64,000 bases of DNA from Zeus faber (lineage: Eukaryota > Chordata > Actinopteri > Zeiformes > Zeidae). How positions within the stretch are numbered: the stretch's first letter is position 1; every line of letters starts with the position of its first letter. Below the pieces are notes generated by a model. It worked only from the letters and a program-made list of their open reading frames with translations, was not told the origin of the DNA and made no database searches. Position numbers and translations under genes: made by a program. This document shows, in pieces, positions 1-8,911 of the stretch. The stretch spans positions 591,343-655,342 of the forward strand of contig OY482850.1 of the NCBI GenBank assembly GCA_960531495.1, read 5' to 3'.

Positions 1-121
1 CTAGCAAGATCTTAGGAACCCACTTATACCGGAAGTTGGTCTGGCTAGCGGATTTTAGCCTCGCTTACAGCATTAGCGCCCTTTAAGGAATACCCCTGCG
101 CCCTGGGCAACCATAGGTTTG
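1..121. other. Sequence left of the Tc1 remnant, no feature seen
   Basis: No reading frame, repeat or RNA signal is recognised. The Tc1 similarity starts abruptly at about 122, so this is probably intron of the host gene or an older unrecognised repeat. Confidence 0.4.
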
Positions 122-1016
122 GTTATAGTGAAGTGGAAACGTCGAGGAGCAATCGAGTCACCGACCACCACCGAGTCCTGACACATGTCTTGCATAAAAA
201 TCATCTATCCTCGGTTGCAACACTTATTTCACGAGTTTCATGAACTGAGTTTCTATGGCTAAGCAGCTGTACACAAGCCTGAGATCACCATGCACAATGC
301 CAAGCGTCAGCTGGAGTGGTGTAAAGTACGGCGCCATTGGACTCTGGAGCGGTGGAAACCTTGTTCACTGGAGTGATGAATCACGCTACACCATCTGGCA
401 GTCTGATGGAGGAATCTGGGTTTGGTTGATACCAGGAGAACGCTACTTGTCTGAATGCATAGTGCCAACTGTGAAGTTTGGTGGTGGTCTGGGGCTGTTT
501 TTCATGGTTTGGGCTTGGCCACATTAATTTCAGTGAAGGAAAAAATCGTAATGCTATAGCAGACAATTACATTCTACACAATTGTGCACTTCCACCTTTG
601 TGGCAACAGTTTGGGGAGGGCCCTTTTCTGTTTCAGCACTACAATGCCCCTGTGCACCAGGTGAGGTCCATTAAGAAATGATTTACTCACTCTAGTGTGG
701 AAGAGCTTGACTAGCCTGCACAGAGTCCAGCCCTGAACCCCATTCAACACCTTTGGGATGAACTGAAACACTGACTGCGAGCCACGGTCCATTGCACAAC
801 ACCAGTGCCTGACCGCATTGATTCTCTCGTGTCAAATCCCTGCAGCCATAACACAAAATCTAGTGGAAAGCCTTCCCATAAGAGTGGAGGTTGTAATAGC
901 AGCAAAGGGGAGACCAACTCTATATGAATACCCATGGTTTTGAAATGAAATGTGCAACAAGCACATTTGGTTGCAGTTTTTGGGTGTCCACATACTTTAG
1001 GCCATGTGATGTATAT
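122..1016 (+). mobile_element. Tc1/mariner DNA transposon, 5'-truncated and decayed
   Basis: Broken frames give typical Tc1 transposase pieces. VKWKRRG of the DNA-binding region lies near 127. SDESRYTIWQSDG near 372-415 holds the first catalytic Asp region. GERYLSECIVPTVKFGGG follows at 437-488, then FLFQHYNAPVH near 627-657 with the second catalytic region. SPALNPIQHLWDEL near 728-770 is the SPDLNPIEHLWDEL-like block. The end near 985-1016 has a Tc1-type terminal inverted repeat flavour (CACATACTTTAGGCCATGTG). The 5' inverted repeat and the N-terminal half of the DNA-binding domain are missing. Stops and frameshifts abound, so no active enzyme is made. A longer relative of the same family lies at 50660-51570. 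Confidence 0.85.
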
Positions 1017-1054
1017 GCCCTGCCATCTGGTGGTCAAAAAGGTGCATAACAACC

Positions 1055-2975
1055 CAAAAAAATCAAATTCCAAAAACTTGTGTGGTTGGCCATTTTGCCA
1101 CGCCCATGCATGGGACCCATAATACATCGATGGGGGGTCCCATGCATGGGCTGGGCCAAATGGCCGACCACGCCCTCTTTAAAAAGTAAAAAAATCAAAC
1201 CTTTTCACTTTTTACCATGAAAAATCACAAAATTTAGTACACTTATGTAACAAAACTAGACTTGAAAAAAATTTGGAAGTCGGCCAAACCCAACAGGAAG
1301 TCGGCTATATTGGATTTAATGTGTAATTTAAGTCACTTTTCGGTCATTTTCATGCTTTGTACGTTCGCAAACACCTCCGAGGTGATATATCCGATCGACT
1401 TTAATCTTGGCGAGTGTCTACGAGACACCTTCAGGATTGAACGTTAATAAAATATTTTGTTTTTGTCACGGGATGTGGGCGTGGCAAAGCGTTGAATTTC
1501 ATGTTCTAAAAAAACGGTGTTTTCGTGATATTTTAGATACATTTCATGCTTTGTACTTTCACAAACTCCTCCGAGGGGATTTATCGGATCGACTGCAAAC
1601 TTGGTGAGTGTCTACAAGATACCTTGGGGAATAAAAGTTAATAAAATATTTTGTTTTCGTCATACAATGTGGGCGTGGCAGTTGAATTTCATTTTTGAAA
1701 AAAACACTTTTGGGGCCTGAAGAAACTCGAATACTCACAAAACTTTGCACACTCATCAGTCCCAGTGTGTCATTTGCTATTCTATGGGTCCCATGCATGG
1801 GCGTGTCAAAATGGCCGCCTCCGCTGCCTCGAAAAAAACAAAACAAAAAATATATTCACATTTTTCCACAAAAAAAAATTCACGAAATTCGGTACACATA
1901 TGAAACCTCACTAGACTTAAAAAATGATATCGCCATGACTGAAAACCAACTGGAAGGCCATATTGAATTCTCCTCACTTTTTGGTCATTTTTATGCTTTG
2001 TACTTTCGCGAACTCTTCCTAGGTGATTTATAGGATCGACTTCAAAATTGACGAGTGTCTACAAAACACCTTCACCATTAAAAGTTATTCAAATATTTTG
2101 TTTTCGACACATGGTGTGGGCGTGGCAAAGCGTAAAATTTAATGTTCCAAAAGATACTTAGAAATTCACAAAACTTTGCACAGTCGTCAGTCCCAGTATG
2201 GCAATTGATATTCAATGGTTTCCAGACATGGGCATGGCAAAATAGCCGGCCACGCCCTCTTGGAAATTTCAAAACATCAAACCTATTCACTTTTTTCCAT
2301 GAAAACTCACAAAATTCGGTACACATATTTAACATTACTAGACCGACTTCCCAATGGAAAGTCGGCCATATTGGATTAAAGGTGCAATTTTAGTCACTTT
2401 TTCGGTCATTTTCATGCCCTGTACTTTCGCAGACTCCTCCAAGCCGATTTATTGGGTCCTGCCAACATTTGCACTTTGATGACCCAGTCATCGCTGCTTG
2501 CAGCTTTAATTAGGGTCCTCATCTCCAGAATGAACAATCAAAAGTTACTTAAATATTTTGTTTTTGTCACACGATATGGGCATGGCAAAGCATTGAATTT
2601 CATGTTCTTAAAAAAGCTGTATTTGTGATATTTTAGGCACATTTAAGATTTGTACTTTCGCAAACTCCTACTAGGGGATTTATCGGATCGACTTCATACT
2701 TGACGAGTGTTTACAAAACAACTTGGGGATTAAAATGTATTAAAAGTTTTGTTTTCGTCAAAGGATGTGGGCATGGCAATGCGTTGAATTTCATGTTCGA
2801 AAAAACACTCGTGACTTTTGGGGCATAAGGAAACTCGAACACTCACAAAACTTTGCACACTCGTCAGTCCCAGTGTGTCATTTGATATTGTGTCAAAAAA
2901 ATAAAATCAAGCCAATTCACTTTTTTCCAAGAAAGCCCACGAAGTTCAGTACACATATGAAACATCGTTACATAT
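1055..2975 (+). repeat. Mid-repetitive fish repeat family, array 1
   Basis: A set of degenerate direct repeats shares blocks such as CATGCTTTGTACTTTCGCAA, a GGATTTATCGGATCGACTTC block, a GTGGGCGTGGCAAAGCGTTG block, and a block ending in the GGGCGTGGCAAAATGGCCG motif. The TTTGTACTTTCGC block recurs near 1352, 1549, 1993, 2414 and 2655, so spacing alternates between about 200 and about 430 bp. Near 2487-2512 lies the complement of the AAAGCTGCAAGCAGCGATGA terminus, also seen at 47073. No protein is encoded. The family also occurs reversed at 47066-48690. I recognise the GCTGCAAGCAGCGATGA motif as widespread in fish genomes but cannot name the class. Confidence 0.75.
1081..1177. repeat. Palindrome made by two opposed repeat units
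   Basis: Arms at about 1081-1122 and 1132-1177 are near-perfect reverse complements. Both contain GGCCAT, GCCCATGCATGGGACCC and the GGTTGGCC/GGCCGACC ends. The 10-bp spacer contains ATCGATG. The left arm belongs to the repeat family in minus orientation and the right arm starts the plus array, so this is a head-to-head junction. Confidence 0.8.
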
Positions 2976-2984
2976 AAAATATAT

Positions 2985-4137
2985 ATAAATTGATCGCGTC
3001 GCTGTGCGCCACGCGACACTCGCATATGCCTACAGACCATGAGCGCACCCCCCCCGTTTCTTTCATTAGAACATTGAAACCCGGCCAATTTGTACCCAAA
3101 ATCAGGGGATGCGACAGGCAGGAACTTTATCATATGCTTTTTTCCCTTGTAGCGAATTTCAAGCCGCACTATCGGATAAGTATGAATATCCCCATGCACA
3201 CAACAAATATCGATCCAAGATGCCTCTCCCAAAGCCCCAGGTCGAACCAGGTGTTGCTGAATCATCGTTTGCGAGCAGCCCGAGTCCAGCAAAGCCTGTT
3301 GTCTACCCCCTTGTAAGCTTACCGGCACACGGTAGGTCCCTTCTCGACCGGGGAAGGGATCCGGCGGACTGGCGACCCGAACAACCTGGCCGACCTCCAT
3401 CATTGGGCAGTCCTGGAAGTCGTGGTCGGGTTTTCCACATCGCCAGCATACCTGCCGAGGCGCTTGCCCAGCTCTCGGTGGTCCCGAGGCCGCACCGCTC
3501 AGGAAGGATCAGGAAGGTAGACCAGGGTAGGAGGTGGTCTCCCTCCTCTGGCGGGGAAGGGACGGGAGGTGGGCCCTCCCTGGGGTTCCGGAAGGGAGGC
3601 TGATGATGGCCAGCAGGTCCACGGTGCTGGTATCGGCCAGTCCATCGTCGACTCCTGTGCCGCGTCCTGGTAGCAGGTCCCTCTGTTGGTCCCTCTGATC
3701 CGGTGCTTAAGGCTCTCATGTAGGTGTAGGCCTCCATGTCGTCTTCCGCGAGGGCTATGGCGGCTTGGAGGGAGGCTGGACGGCGACATCTTACACAGCT
3801 AGCGGCATGGGCCGGGAGATTGTTCGACGATCTGGTGCGGGGAGCGTTCCTCGGGTCTGAGCCACCGCTGGGCCGCATCCAGGAGTTGCTGGGCTCCATC
3901 ATCTTCTGTAGCGGGTGGACGGGGGGGGCCCAGCGGTCATTCCTCACCAGTTCCTGTGCGCTCCCGAAGGAGGATCTGCATCGCTTGCTGGTTTTCCTGG
4001 AGCGCCCCCTGGTCCTGCTCGCGGGCCCTCGCCATCTCTTGGAACTGTAGGGTTTGCTGCTCCTGCATTGTGGCGAGGGCCGCCACCATCTGTTCCAGTG
4101 GGGAGGGCGTCCCGGATTCTGCCTCGCACTGCTCCAT
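2985..4137 (-). pseudogene. Gmr1-like Ty3/gypsy gag and protease, decayed
   Basis: Read on the minus strand, gag starts at 4137 with MEQCEAESGTPSPLEQ and a glutamine-rich coiled-coil-like stretch to 3937. A frame change follows. Then LPAHAASCVRC and SLQAAIALAEDDMEAY (about 3735-3860) resemble the gag region from which the SCAN domain derives. A CCHC knuckle (CWRCGKPDHDFQDC, about 3411-3452) leads in frame into a retropepsin-like segment to about 3000 with LLDSGCSQTMI at the active site. Gmr1-type elements are known from fish. Their unusual pol order (integrase before reverse transcriptase) cannot be tested here because pol is missing. The body ends at array 1 near 2980. Confidence 0.7.
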
Positions 4138-4155
4138 GTCTCTGGTCAGGTGCCA
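4138..4155 (-). promoter_or_regulatory. Probable primer binding site, tRNA-Lys-like
   Basis: On the minus strand TGGCACCTGACCAGAGAC begins two bases after the LTR end and finishes right before the gag ATG at 4137. It agrees at about 14 of 18 positions with the well-known tRNA-Lys3-type primer site. Identification is by eye. Confidence 0.45.
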
Positions 4156-4157
4156 CT

Positions 4158-4576
4158 TGTGAACGATCGTTCTGGCTCAGGGCCAGGGAATGAGGAGGGG
4201 GAGGTAGACAGGCCAGTTGGCGTGTTTATTCACAAGTCTCTCGAACAAAAGATGGCTCTTTGGCCAAACAAGAAACTCCGGGCTCACAGGCCCATATATA
4301 TATATATATATATAAATAGTTCTGGGATATCTGTGGATCTACAGTTGTCCGTGTCGGATGGTGCCCCTCAGGCTGACTCGCCTGCACGCCCATCCTACTG
4401 CGGGGACACACACACACACACACACAGTAATACCTTCCTGTTTTGGGGATCAGGCGATCAGCGGAGTCCCTCCGCTGATTAGGCTGATCCCCAGCAGCGG
4501 AGTGGCCCCGGGATGGGAGACTGCACGGCCTGTCTGCAGTGGTGGCTTGGCAACGCCCCTTTGGTCCACCACAACA
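4158..4576 (-). repeat. LTR of the Gmr1-like element
   Basis: Termini read TGTTGT...TTCACA on the minus strand, the usual TG...CA form. Inside are a TATA-rich block (4293-4318), an AATAAA-type signal on the minus strand near 4227, and a (CA)n run (about 4408-4427). A GC-rich near-palindrome (CAGCGGAGTCCCTCCGCTGA, 4458-4477) sits near the 5' end. The outer edge abuts a gypsy reverse transcriptase in opposite orientation, so this element probably inserted into it. No second LTR is visible. Confidence 0.55.
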
Positions 4577-6780
4577 GCCAAATAATCAGGGAAAGTAGTA
4601 GCCCATATGCATCCCCCATCGTACTGGTGCAAAAGAAAGATGCTGAGATTAGATTGTGTGTGAACTATCGCCACCTGAATGCTCAAACCAGGAAAAATGC
4701 TTTCCCACTGCCAAGGATTGAAGAGTCACTGGATGGCCTTCTATGTGCCAAGTGGTTCTCTATTTTGGATTTAGTCAGTGGCTATAACCAACTTTAGGTG
4801 GCTGAAAAGGACAAGGCAAAGACAGCATTCTGTACTCCGTTTGGACTGTTTGAGTTTAATAGGATGCCATTTGGTATATGCAACGCCCCTGGCACTTTTC
4901 AGCGCCTTATGGAGCGCATGTTTGGAGACGGTCAGTGTCAGTCTGTCTTATTGTACCTTGATGATGTGATTGTGTTTTCTTCCTCTATCCAGCAGCACTT
5001 GGAGAGGCTGGAGAAAGTATTCTTTTGGTTACAGAATAAGGGGCTTAAGGTCAGATTCTCAAAGTGTAATTTCTTTCAGAGAGAGGTGAAATATATGGGC
5101 CATGTAGTGTCGGCTGATGAAATTGCAACAGACCCAGACAGTGTAGCGGTTGTGAGAGATTGGAGGACCCCCCCTAACCTAGTTGAGCTCCGGTCTTTTC
5201 TGTGGTTTGCCAGTTACTATAGGTGCTTCATAGCAGGATTTGCAAAGATGGCTTCTCCTTTACAACAGTTGGTAGCACAACTGAGCCCAGGTAAAACAAA
5301 AAAAAAGACTTAGACAACTAGGAAGCCACTGGCTCCCGCGTGGACAGCACAGTGTGAGGAGAAGTGTGGCCAGTTAAAGAAAGCAATAGTCTCTGCACCA
5401 GAGTTTGCCGCCATGGATTTCTAGAGGCCCTTTGTGTAAGAGAGAGATCCAAGCCATACAGGTCTGGGGGCGGTACTTTCCCAGCAATATGGAGGGAAAC
5501 TCAGGCCTATTGCTTATGCCAGTAGGGTGCTGAAACCTGCGGAAAAGAACATGCAGAACTCGAGCTCAATGAAGCTAGAATTCCTTGCTCTTAAGTGGGT
5601 CGTGTCAGAAAAGTTCAGAGAGTTCTTGTTAGGGGGCTCCTGCACTTTGTATACTGACAACAACTCTCTTAGGCACCTAGATACAGCAAAACTTTGTGCA
5701 GCAACGATGGGCAGCCCAGCTAGCTCCGTCCAACCTTATCTTGAAATATAGTCCGGGGGCTTGAAATGGGAACGCGGTTGCCTTGTCTCCCCAGTACAGG
5801 GAGACCGGTGCAGCTCAGGTTTCAAAGGAGGAAAAATAATATGGGGGGGACTTTGTACATCCAATCTGATATTTCTGTCCATCCATGTTGCTCCAAAGAG
5901 AACCTAGCCATGTTGCAAGAACAAGACCCAGTTATTGGACCTCTTTTGGCCTGTTGGAGAGAAGCCAGGCCACCGGATTCAAAGAAGAGAGAGAGATTTG
6001 GTCAAGGGGAGGAAGAGAAGGTATTATAATGCAGGGTAAATTTTCCTGATGGTGTGAAGGAGAGTTACAGCTTGTACTGCCACAGTGTTTGCATAAATAT
6101 GTTCTCACTCAGCTGCATGATAATAATGGGCATCAGGGGGTGGAACGTATTTTGCAACAAGTTCGTTCCCGTTGCTACTGGCCCAATTTTTAGATGTAGA
6201 GAAATGGTGTCAGCAGTGTGGAGATGTGTTCCGGTAAAAGCTGTACAGCCAAAAGTCAAACCTTTTATGCAGAGTCGTTCGCAGTTCTCGTCCATATTAA
6301 GTCCTGGCAACAGACTTCCCTGTTTTAGAACCAGCTTCAAATGGAAGAGAACATGTCCTGGTTTTCCAAGTACACCCAGGCCATTCCCACCAAGGATCAG
6401 CGGGTCAGTCCAGTAGCAGATGTTCTGGTGAAGCACTGGTTTGGGTTGTTTTGCCCCACCGAAAGCATTATTTCCGATCAAGGGAGAGAGTTTCAGAGTA
6501 ACTTGATCTGACAGTTATTCAAGGTATATAAGATTCAGAAGTTGTCCTATTCCATACCATCCTCAGGGTAATGGTCAGTGTGAGCGGTTTAATCCTACAT
6601 TGCATGATTTGCTGTGCACACTGTCCCTGGACTAGAAGAGATACTGGCCACTGCACCTTCCTCAGCTAACATATGCATACGACACCATACAACATACAAT
6701 ACACTGTACATCAGTCAACTGGCATGACTCCCTACTTCTTAATGTTTGGGCGAAAGACCTGGTTGCCTGTAGCCTTTAAT
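4577..6780 (+). pseudogene. Ty3/gypsy pol wreck (RT, RNase H, integrase)
   Basis: Reverse transcriptase begins without gag or protease: [14 protein letters not shown] (4591-4638), then [31 protein letters not shown] and the catalytic LLYLDDVIVF (4950-4979). RNase H shows VLKPAEKN and LYTDNNSLRHL (5647-5682). Integrase fragments follow with a D(35)E core trace: ATDFPVLEP-like text near 6300 and IISDQGREFQ near 6469-6500. The gene order RT-RH-IN is the normal gypsy order. At least six stops or frame changes break it, including TAG at 4796 inside RT and a stop at 5311. It was probably interrupted at its 5' side by the Gmr1-like element. Confidence 0.85.
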
Positions 6781-7200
6781 TAAGGGCTGAGGTAGAAGAG
6801 ACCGCGGACCGTGGAATTCTGTGTGGAGAAGTCAATGTCAGAATCCAAACTTGGTAAATTGTCGGGGCACCGATGCATTTTGAGGGGTTGATATGTGGCA
6901 GGTGGCACCAAGTAAAAAAGGGGAGGTGCGCCAATTAGTACATTTGCAGATATAGGGCTACCTGCCGGAGGAACGTAACAGTTGCAGCTGTTGTTTCTGG
7001 CCGGCAGAGTGAGGCAGGTGCACACCTTATTCCATGCTTGTGTGTGGGAAAGCTGAGCATGCAGGAGCGTGCAGGTGTGGGCGTACGGCTGTTTTTGTTT
7101 GTGTTTTTATACTCAAGTTTTAACGTGTGTTAAATTAAACGTTTCATGTATTTCAAACCTGCTTCTCTGCCGGGTTGACGATGGCTGGTAAGAACTATAC
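6781..7200 (+). mobile_element. 3' non-coding end of the gypsy wreck, possible LTR remnant
   Basis: Follows the last integrase trace. TTTTTATACTCAAG (7104-7117) could be a TATA region and TTAAATTAAACG (7130-7141) a degenerate poly(A) signal. No paired copy exists in the window, so LTR edges cannot be fixed. Confidence 0.3.
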
Positions 7201-7810
7201 CGACATACCATAGTGGGTGCAACATTTGGCCTATTTCTTACACTACTACGTGTGGAAAAATGTTCAAGGGAAATTTATTCTAAATATTTTTATTGCACCA
7301 TTTTAATATACACAATATAAAAACAATGTATTAAATGAACATCAATTAAACTAACAATTTAGATTGCAGCTCCACAAAATATCAAACTTAGAATTGTGCT
7401 ACAGAGACAGGCATGCATATGGTGGGGAGGAGCTGCCCATGGCGGAATTTGTTAGTCTAAAAGGAGATAATTATACAGACCTACTTATATATTGCAGAAA
7501 AATATTTAAAAAATAAATAAAAAATGTTAATGTGTTCAGAGGTCACAATTTTTATTGAATTATTATTGTTGTTTTTTTTTCAACTTTTCACGCCTAGCTG
7601 GCTATGGGTAACACTGAACCCCACTTTGAGAATCACTGTTCTCGGCTGCCCAAGGGGAGATTACGTCAGGTCACGCGGCCCTGCTGTGTCAGCGCTGATG
7701 CGCGAGCACACAGCCACACATTGACACTCACACAAAACACGTGCTTCACGCACGTCAACAAACTGTTATCATTACGTCATTACAGTGAAAGCAGTCTACT
7801 TACACAAGCT
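7201..7810. other. AT-rich stretch without a gene
   Basis: No coding signal. The phrase CCCCACTTTGAGAATCACTG near 7620-7639 resembles the end of a dispersed repeat, but boundaries are unclear. It is probably intron of the minus-strand shank2 gene. Confidence 0.4.
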
Positions 7811-7814
7811 TTAC

Positions 7815-7824
7815 TGACACACAC

Positions 7825-7896
<72 letters not shown>
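7815..7896. repeat. (AC)n microsatellite
   Basis: About 40 AC dinucleotides with one GC interruption near 7829. The histidine-threonine reading frames across it are artefacts. Confidence 0.97.
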
Positions 7897-7898
<2 letters not shown>

Positions 7899-8227
7899 AA
7901 CAGTTAAGCATTTTTCTAAATTAAACCTTGAATGCTGATGCGGAATAATATTTTCCAAAAATGGTCTTAAACAGTTAAAACGTACATTTTAGCAGCATAA
8001 ATCTGGGATGGCATATTCTGGTTAGATTTCGATTAAGAGATGAATTATCAGACGAAGTTGCCTCCGTCACACCAGTCATCGAGCCAATTATGATTTTTTT
8101 TTATTCTCATTTTTTCGTTTTAGAATTTATTTATAAAAAAAACGTGACAGACGGGGAGACGGAAAGGATGCACAAGTGGAGACGTGGAGACGGGGAGACG
8201 GGGGGGGGGGGTGTCGATCGGGTATAC

Positions 8228-8310
8228 CTTTTGCCCCTCTCAGCACGAATCCGAATCCCTCGTTGTCCCTTTTCTGCAGCACCACCGTCTTCTCGTCCAC
8301 CACGCAGTCA
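8228..8310 (-). CDS. shank2: SHANK-family scaffold, exon starting the PDZ domain (long isoform)
   Basis: The 83-nt exon encodes SDCVVDEKTVVLQKRDNEGF plus GFVLRGAK, the first strand and carboxylate-binding region of the SHANK PDZ domain. SHANK proteins are postsynaptic density scaffolds; their PDZ binds GKAP/SAPAP C-termini. The donor AAAAG|GTATAC lies at 8228/8227. The acceptor TTCCCCCACAG|T is at 8311/8310. Entering phase needs two bases, exactly supplied by the exon at 17896-17977 (AG+T = Ser). One base is left over at the end, which starts the next codon (the family continues with Ala). Residues EKTVVLQK and DNEGFGFVLRGAK fit SHANK2 best from memory, but SHANK1 and SHANK3 are not excluded. 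The next exon is not in the window, so the downstream intron exceeds 8.2 kb. Confidence 0.85.
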
Positions 8311-8396
8311 CTGTGGGGGAAGTTCCGCGCATAGCGGGGGTTAATGCAGTCCACCATCCGAACCGCGGCGACCGCAGCCCGGCCCGAGCCCCTCAT
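8228..8396 (-). CDS. shank2: Alternative first coding exon of a short shank2 isoform
   Basis: The frame of the PDZ exon stays open upstream of the internal acceptor to an ATG at 8396. It adds 28 residues (MRGSGRAAVAAVRMVDCINP, then RYARNFPH) before SDC. The layout resembles the short mammalian SHANK2 form that starts just before the PDZ domain with an Ala/Met-rich leader and an Asn-Arg-containing stretch. Using this start skips the ankyrin and SH3 regions. Upstream, CCCATCCTCTACAG ending at 8405 is a plausible 3' splice site, so a non-coding exon further upstream could also feed it. That transcription starts here is inferred; the open frame and the two acceptors are visible. Confidence 0.6.
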
Positions 8397-8404
8397 CCTG
8401 CCCC

Positions 8405-8720
8405 CTGTAGAGGATGGGCGGGGGAAGGGCACTCTAGAAGCGGCTCTCCATCAATATGATGCGGGGAAAGCAAACGAGCGAGTTCACGGGTAATCGCAAG
8501 ACGCACCGTCGAGCAGAACTCCCGGTGCATTTCTTTGGGGGGGGGCATACACCCTCCCCCCATGCAAGTTCTCTCTTTTCGTCTCAGAAATGGTGATTTT
8601 TGCATCGAGAGCATATCATGTTTCTTATGATTTGTTCTCAACTTTCCTGCATGCGATGTAGTTCACAACAAGGAACGCGTGGACTTCCTGTGTAACTGGA
8701 CGCACATCACCGACGTGCGT
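8405..8720 (-). promoter_or_regulatory. GC-richer segment upstream of the short-isoform start
   Basis: CpG density rises across about 8240-8560 compared with the AT-rich surroundings, the position expected of an internal promoter for the short shank2 form. No TATA box is evident. A G-run (8538-8545) and a CCCTCCCCCC stretch (8552-8561) are near it. Function is inferred from position only. Confidence 0.3.
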
Positions 8721-8879
8721 TAATTCCTACAGTGGCGCAAAAGAAGACGCCGCCGTTAAGCAAGAACGTGATGATGGTGATGAATCGCTGTTGGCATAGA
8801 ATGTAGAAAACAAACCGAGGAAAAGAATAAAGCGGATTGATATGCGGAGTGATGAATGCGCGAGGAGAAAGAAAGAGAG

Positions 8880-8911
8880 CCAGACAGACAGACAGACAGA
8901 CAGACAGACAC
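8880..8911. repeat. (CAGA)n tetranucleotide microsatellite
   Basis: About eight CAGA units in a row, preceded by a GA-rich tract. Confidence 0.95.

Noticed and set aside
7604-7900. Open frames of His-Thr or Cys-Val repeats at 7.6-7.9, 16.4 and 62.7-63.0 kb
   Set aside because: They are translations of AC/GT microsatellites.
8640-8722. Plus-strand text HNKERVDFLCNWTHITDV that looks like an exon
   Set aside because: Only about 25 codons, no good splice pair, and I recognise no family; likely chance.
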